Positions 63,463-64,000 of a stretch of 64,000 bases of DNA are shown piece by piece. The position numbers and the translations under genes are program-made. The number at the start of each line of letters is the position of its first letter. The first letter of the stretch is position 1. The DNA is from Albirhodobacter sp042466415 (GTDB taxonomy: Bacteria > Pseudomonadota > Alphaproteobacteria > Rhodobacterales > Rhodobacteraceae). The stretch lies in assembly GCF_042466415.1 (NCBI RefSeq), contig NZ_JAXHCH010000002.1, forward strand, positions 868,001 to 932,000, read 5' to 3'. Under the pieces are notes generated by a model, which was not told where the DNA came from, made no database searches, and saw nothing but the letters and a program-made list of their open reading frames with translations.

Positions 63463-64000
63463 ATGGATATGATTTCAACCGACGCAGTTTTGGCAGGGAT
63501 TCCTAGCCCGACACTGCTTATCGACAAGAACGAGCGGATTGCGCAAACAAACGCCGCGGCGGATAGTCATTTCGGCGCCGTGGCCGGGCGCAGCTTTGTG
63601 ACTGTGCTGCGCAACCCGGGATTGATTGAGGCGCTGTCAGGGGCGCTTTCGGGCGAGGGCGCGCGCGAATTGCGGATCGTTTCGACATCCGCCGCGCGGA
63701 TCGACACCCCGATGCTCGTTCGCGTCACACCGTTGACGGGTTCAGCTTACGTGATGATGGTGTTCGAAGATCTCTCCGGCATTGAAGACGCGGAAGCCAT
63801 GCGCCGCGATTTCGTCGCCAATGTGAGCCACGAGCTGCGTACGCCGCTGACCGCCTTGATGGGTTTTATCGAAACGCTGCGCGGGGCTGCGCGGGATGAT
63901 CCGGCCGCTCGCGAGCGGTTCTTGTCGATTATGGAGCGCGAAGCGCTCAGAATGAACAGATTGGTGGGTGATCTTCTGTCGCTCAGCCGCGTGGAGGCCG
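63463..64000 (+). CDS. phoR: PhoR-like sensor histidine kinase, C-terminus cut by window edge
   Basis: The first 179 residues of a histidine kinase run to the window edge. Residues about 5-110 form a PAS-like domain (PSPTLLIDKNERIAQTNAAA), followed by the dimerisation helix with phospho-His H125 in FVANVSHELRTPLTALMGF. The start has GGGAGG 7 bases upstream. No membrane segment is visible in this part, unlike E. coli PhoR. Identification as PhoR, the phosphate-starvation sensor, rests on the PAS-HisKA type and the upstream PHO-box-like repeats; the ATPase domain and the neighbours that would confirm it (pst, phoB) lie outside. Confidence 0.75.
   Translation, partial: MDMISTDAVLAGIPSPTLLIDKNERIAQTNAAADSHFGAVAGRSFVTVLRNPGLIEALSGALSGEGARELRIVSTSAARIDTPMLVRVTPLTGSAYVMMVFEDLSGIEDAEAMRRDFVANVSHELRTPLTALMGFIETLRGAARDDPAARERFLSIMEREALRMNRLVGDLLSLSRVEA

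Overview
The window reads as a continuous piece of chromosome from an alphaproteobacterium of the Rhodobacterales (Roseobacter group). This is inferred from the high GC content, the many ATGA stop/start overlaps, a DUF2842 protein, a class II DAHP synthase, the CheD/STAS-containing chemotaxis cluster and the aglEFGAK-type alpha-glucoside locus. I see no rRNA, tRNA, CRISPR array, insertion sequence or prophage. Both ends cut genes: cysS at the left and a PhoR-like histidine kinase at the right.

Layout. 1-3.6 kb: cysS, cimA and a squalene/phytoene-synthase-family gene, each overlapping the next by 4 bp. 3.7-14.7 kb: a split chemotaxis cluster. mcp-cheB-cheD runs on the plus strand. STAS-cheY-cheA-cheW-cheR-cheY-(small helical protein) runs on the minus strand, with every junction overlapping. 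The last gene carries a DxxxQ motif and is a candidate CheZ/CheT-like phosphatase. The receptor ends in GWEDF, like the CheR/CheB tether of enterobacterial receptors. 14.9-25.2 kb: an alpha-glucoside system. aglR, a beta-glucosidase and glucokinase run left; aglE, F, G, A and K run right. The divergent region holds two identical 14-bp palindromes 189 bp apart, each just downstream of a TTGACA -35 element.

25.3-37.6 kb: an MttB-family methyltransferase without pyrrolysine, purA, a DUF2842 gene, a very long Ala/Glu-rich protein, thiamine pyrophosphokinase, a Bcr/CflA exporter, a DsbA-family oxidoreductase, an acyl-CoA synthetase, an XRE-cupin regulator, a CsbD-like protein and a 36-residue entericidin-like lipoprotein. 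37.7-51.4 kb: an orphan oligopeptide-binding protein, a candidate small RNA with its own promoter and terminator, 3-hydroxybutyrate dehydrogenase, a patatin-like lipase, a DUF502 protein, penicillin acylase-psuK-psuG, a beta-hydroxyacid dehydrogenase, guaA with an ABM-GNAT fusion gene, and a DUF1304 protein.

51.4-58 kb: a branched-chain amino-acid-type ABC operon livK-G-F-H-M with hairpins after livK and livM, and a GlxA-family AraC regulator upstream of it. 58-64 kb: class II DAHP synthase with a palindrome inside its promoter spacer, a PAS_5-type protein, a frameshifted yicC, gmk, a gamma-carbonic-anhydrase-family protein, a pseudo-receiver protein, and phoR preceded by three 11-bp-phased PHO-box-like repeats.

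The strongest leads for something not well described are the DxxxQ chemotaxis protein (9570-10061), the candidate small RNA (about 39705-39780), the phased double operator of the agl locus and the palindromic operator in the DAHP synthase promoter. All functions are assigned from motifs and context read by eye; no database search was run.
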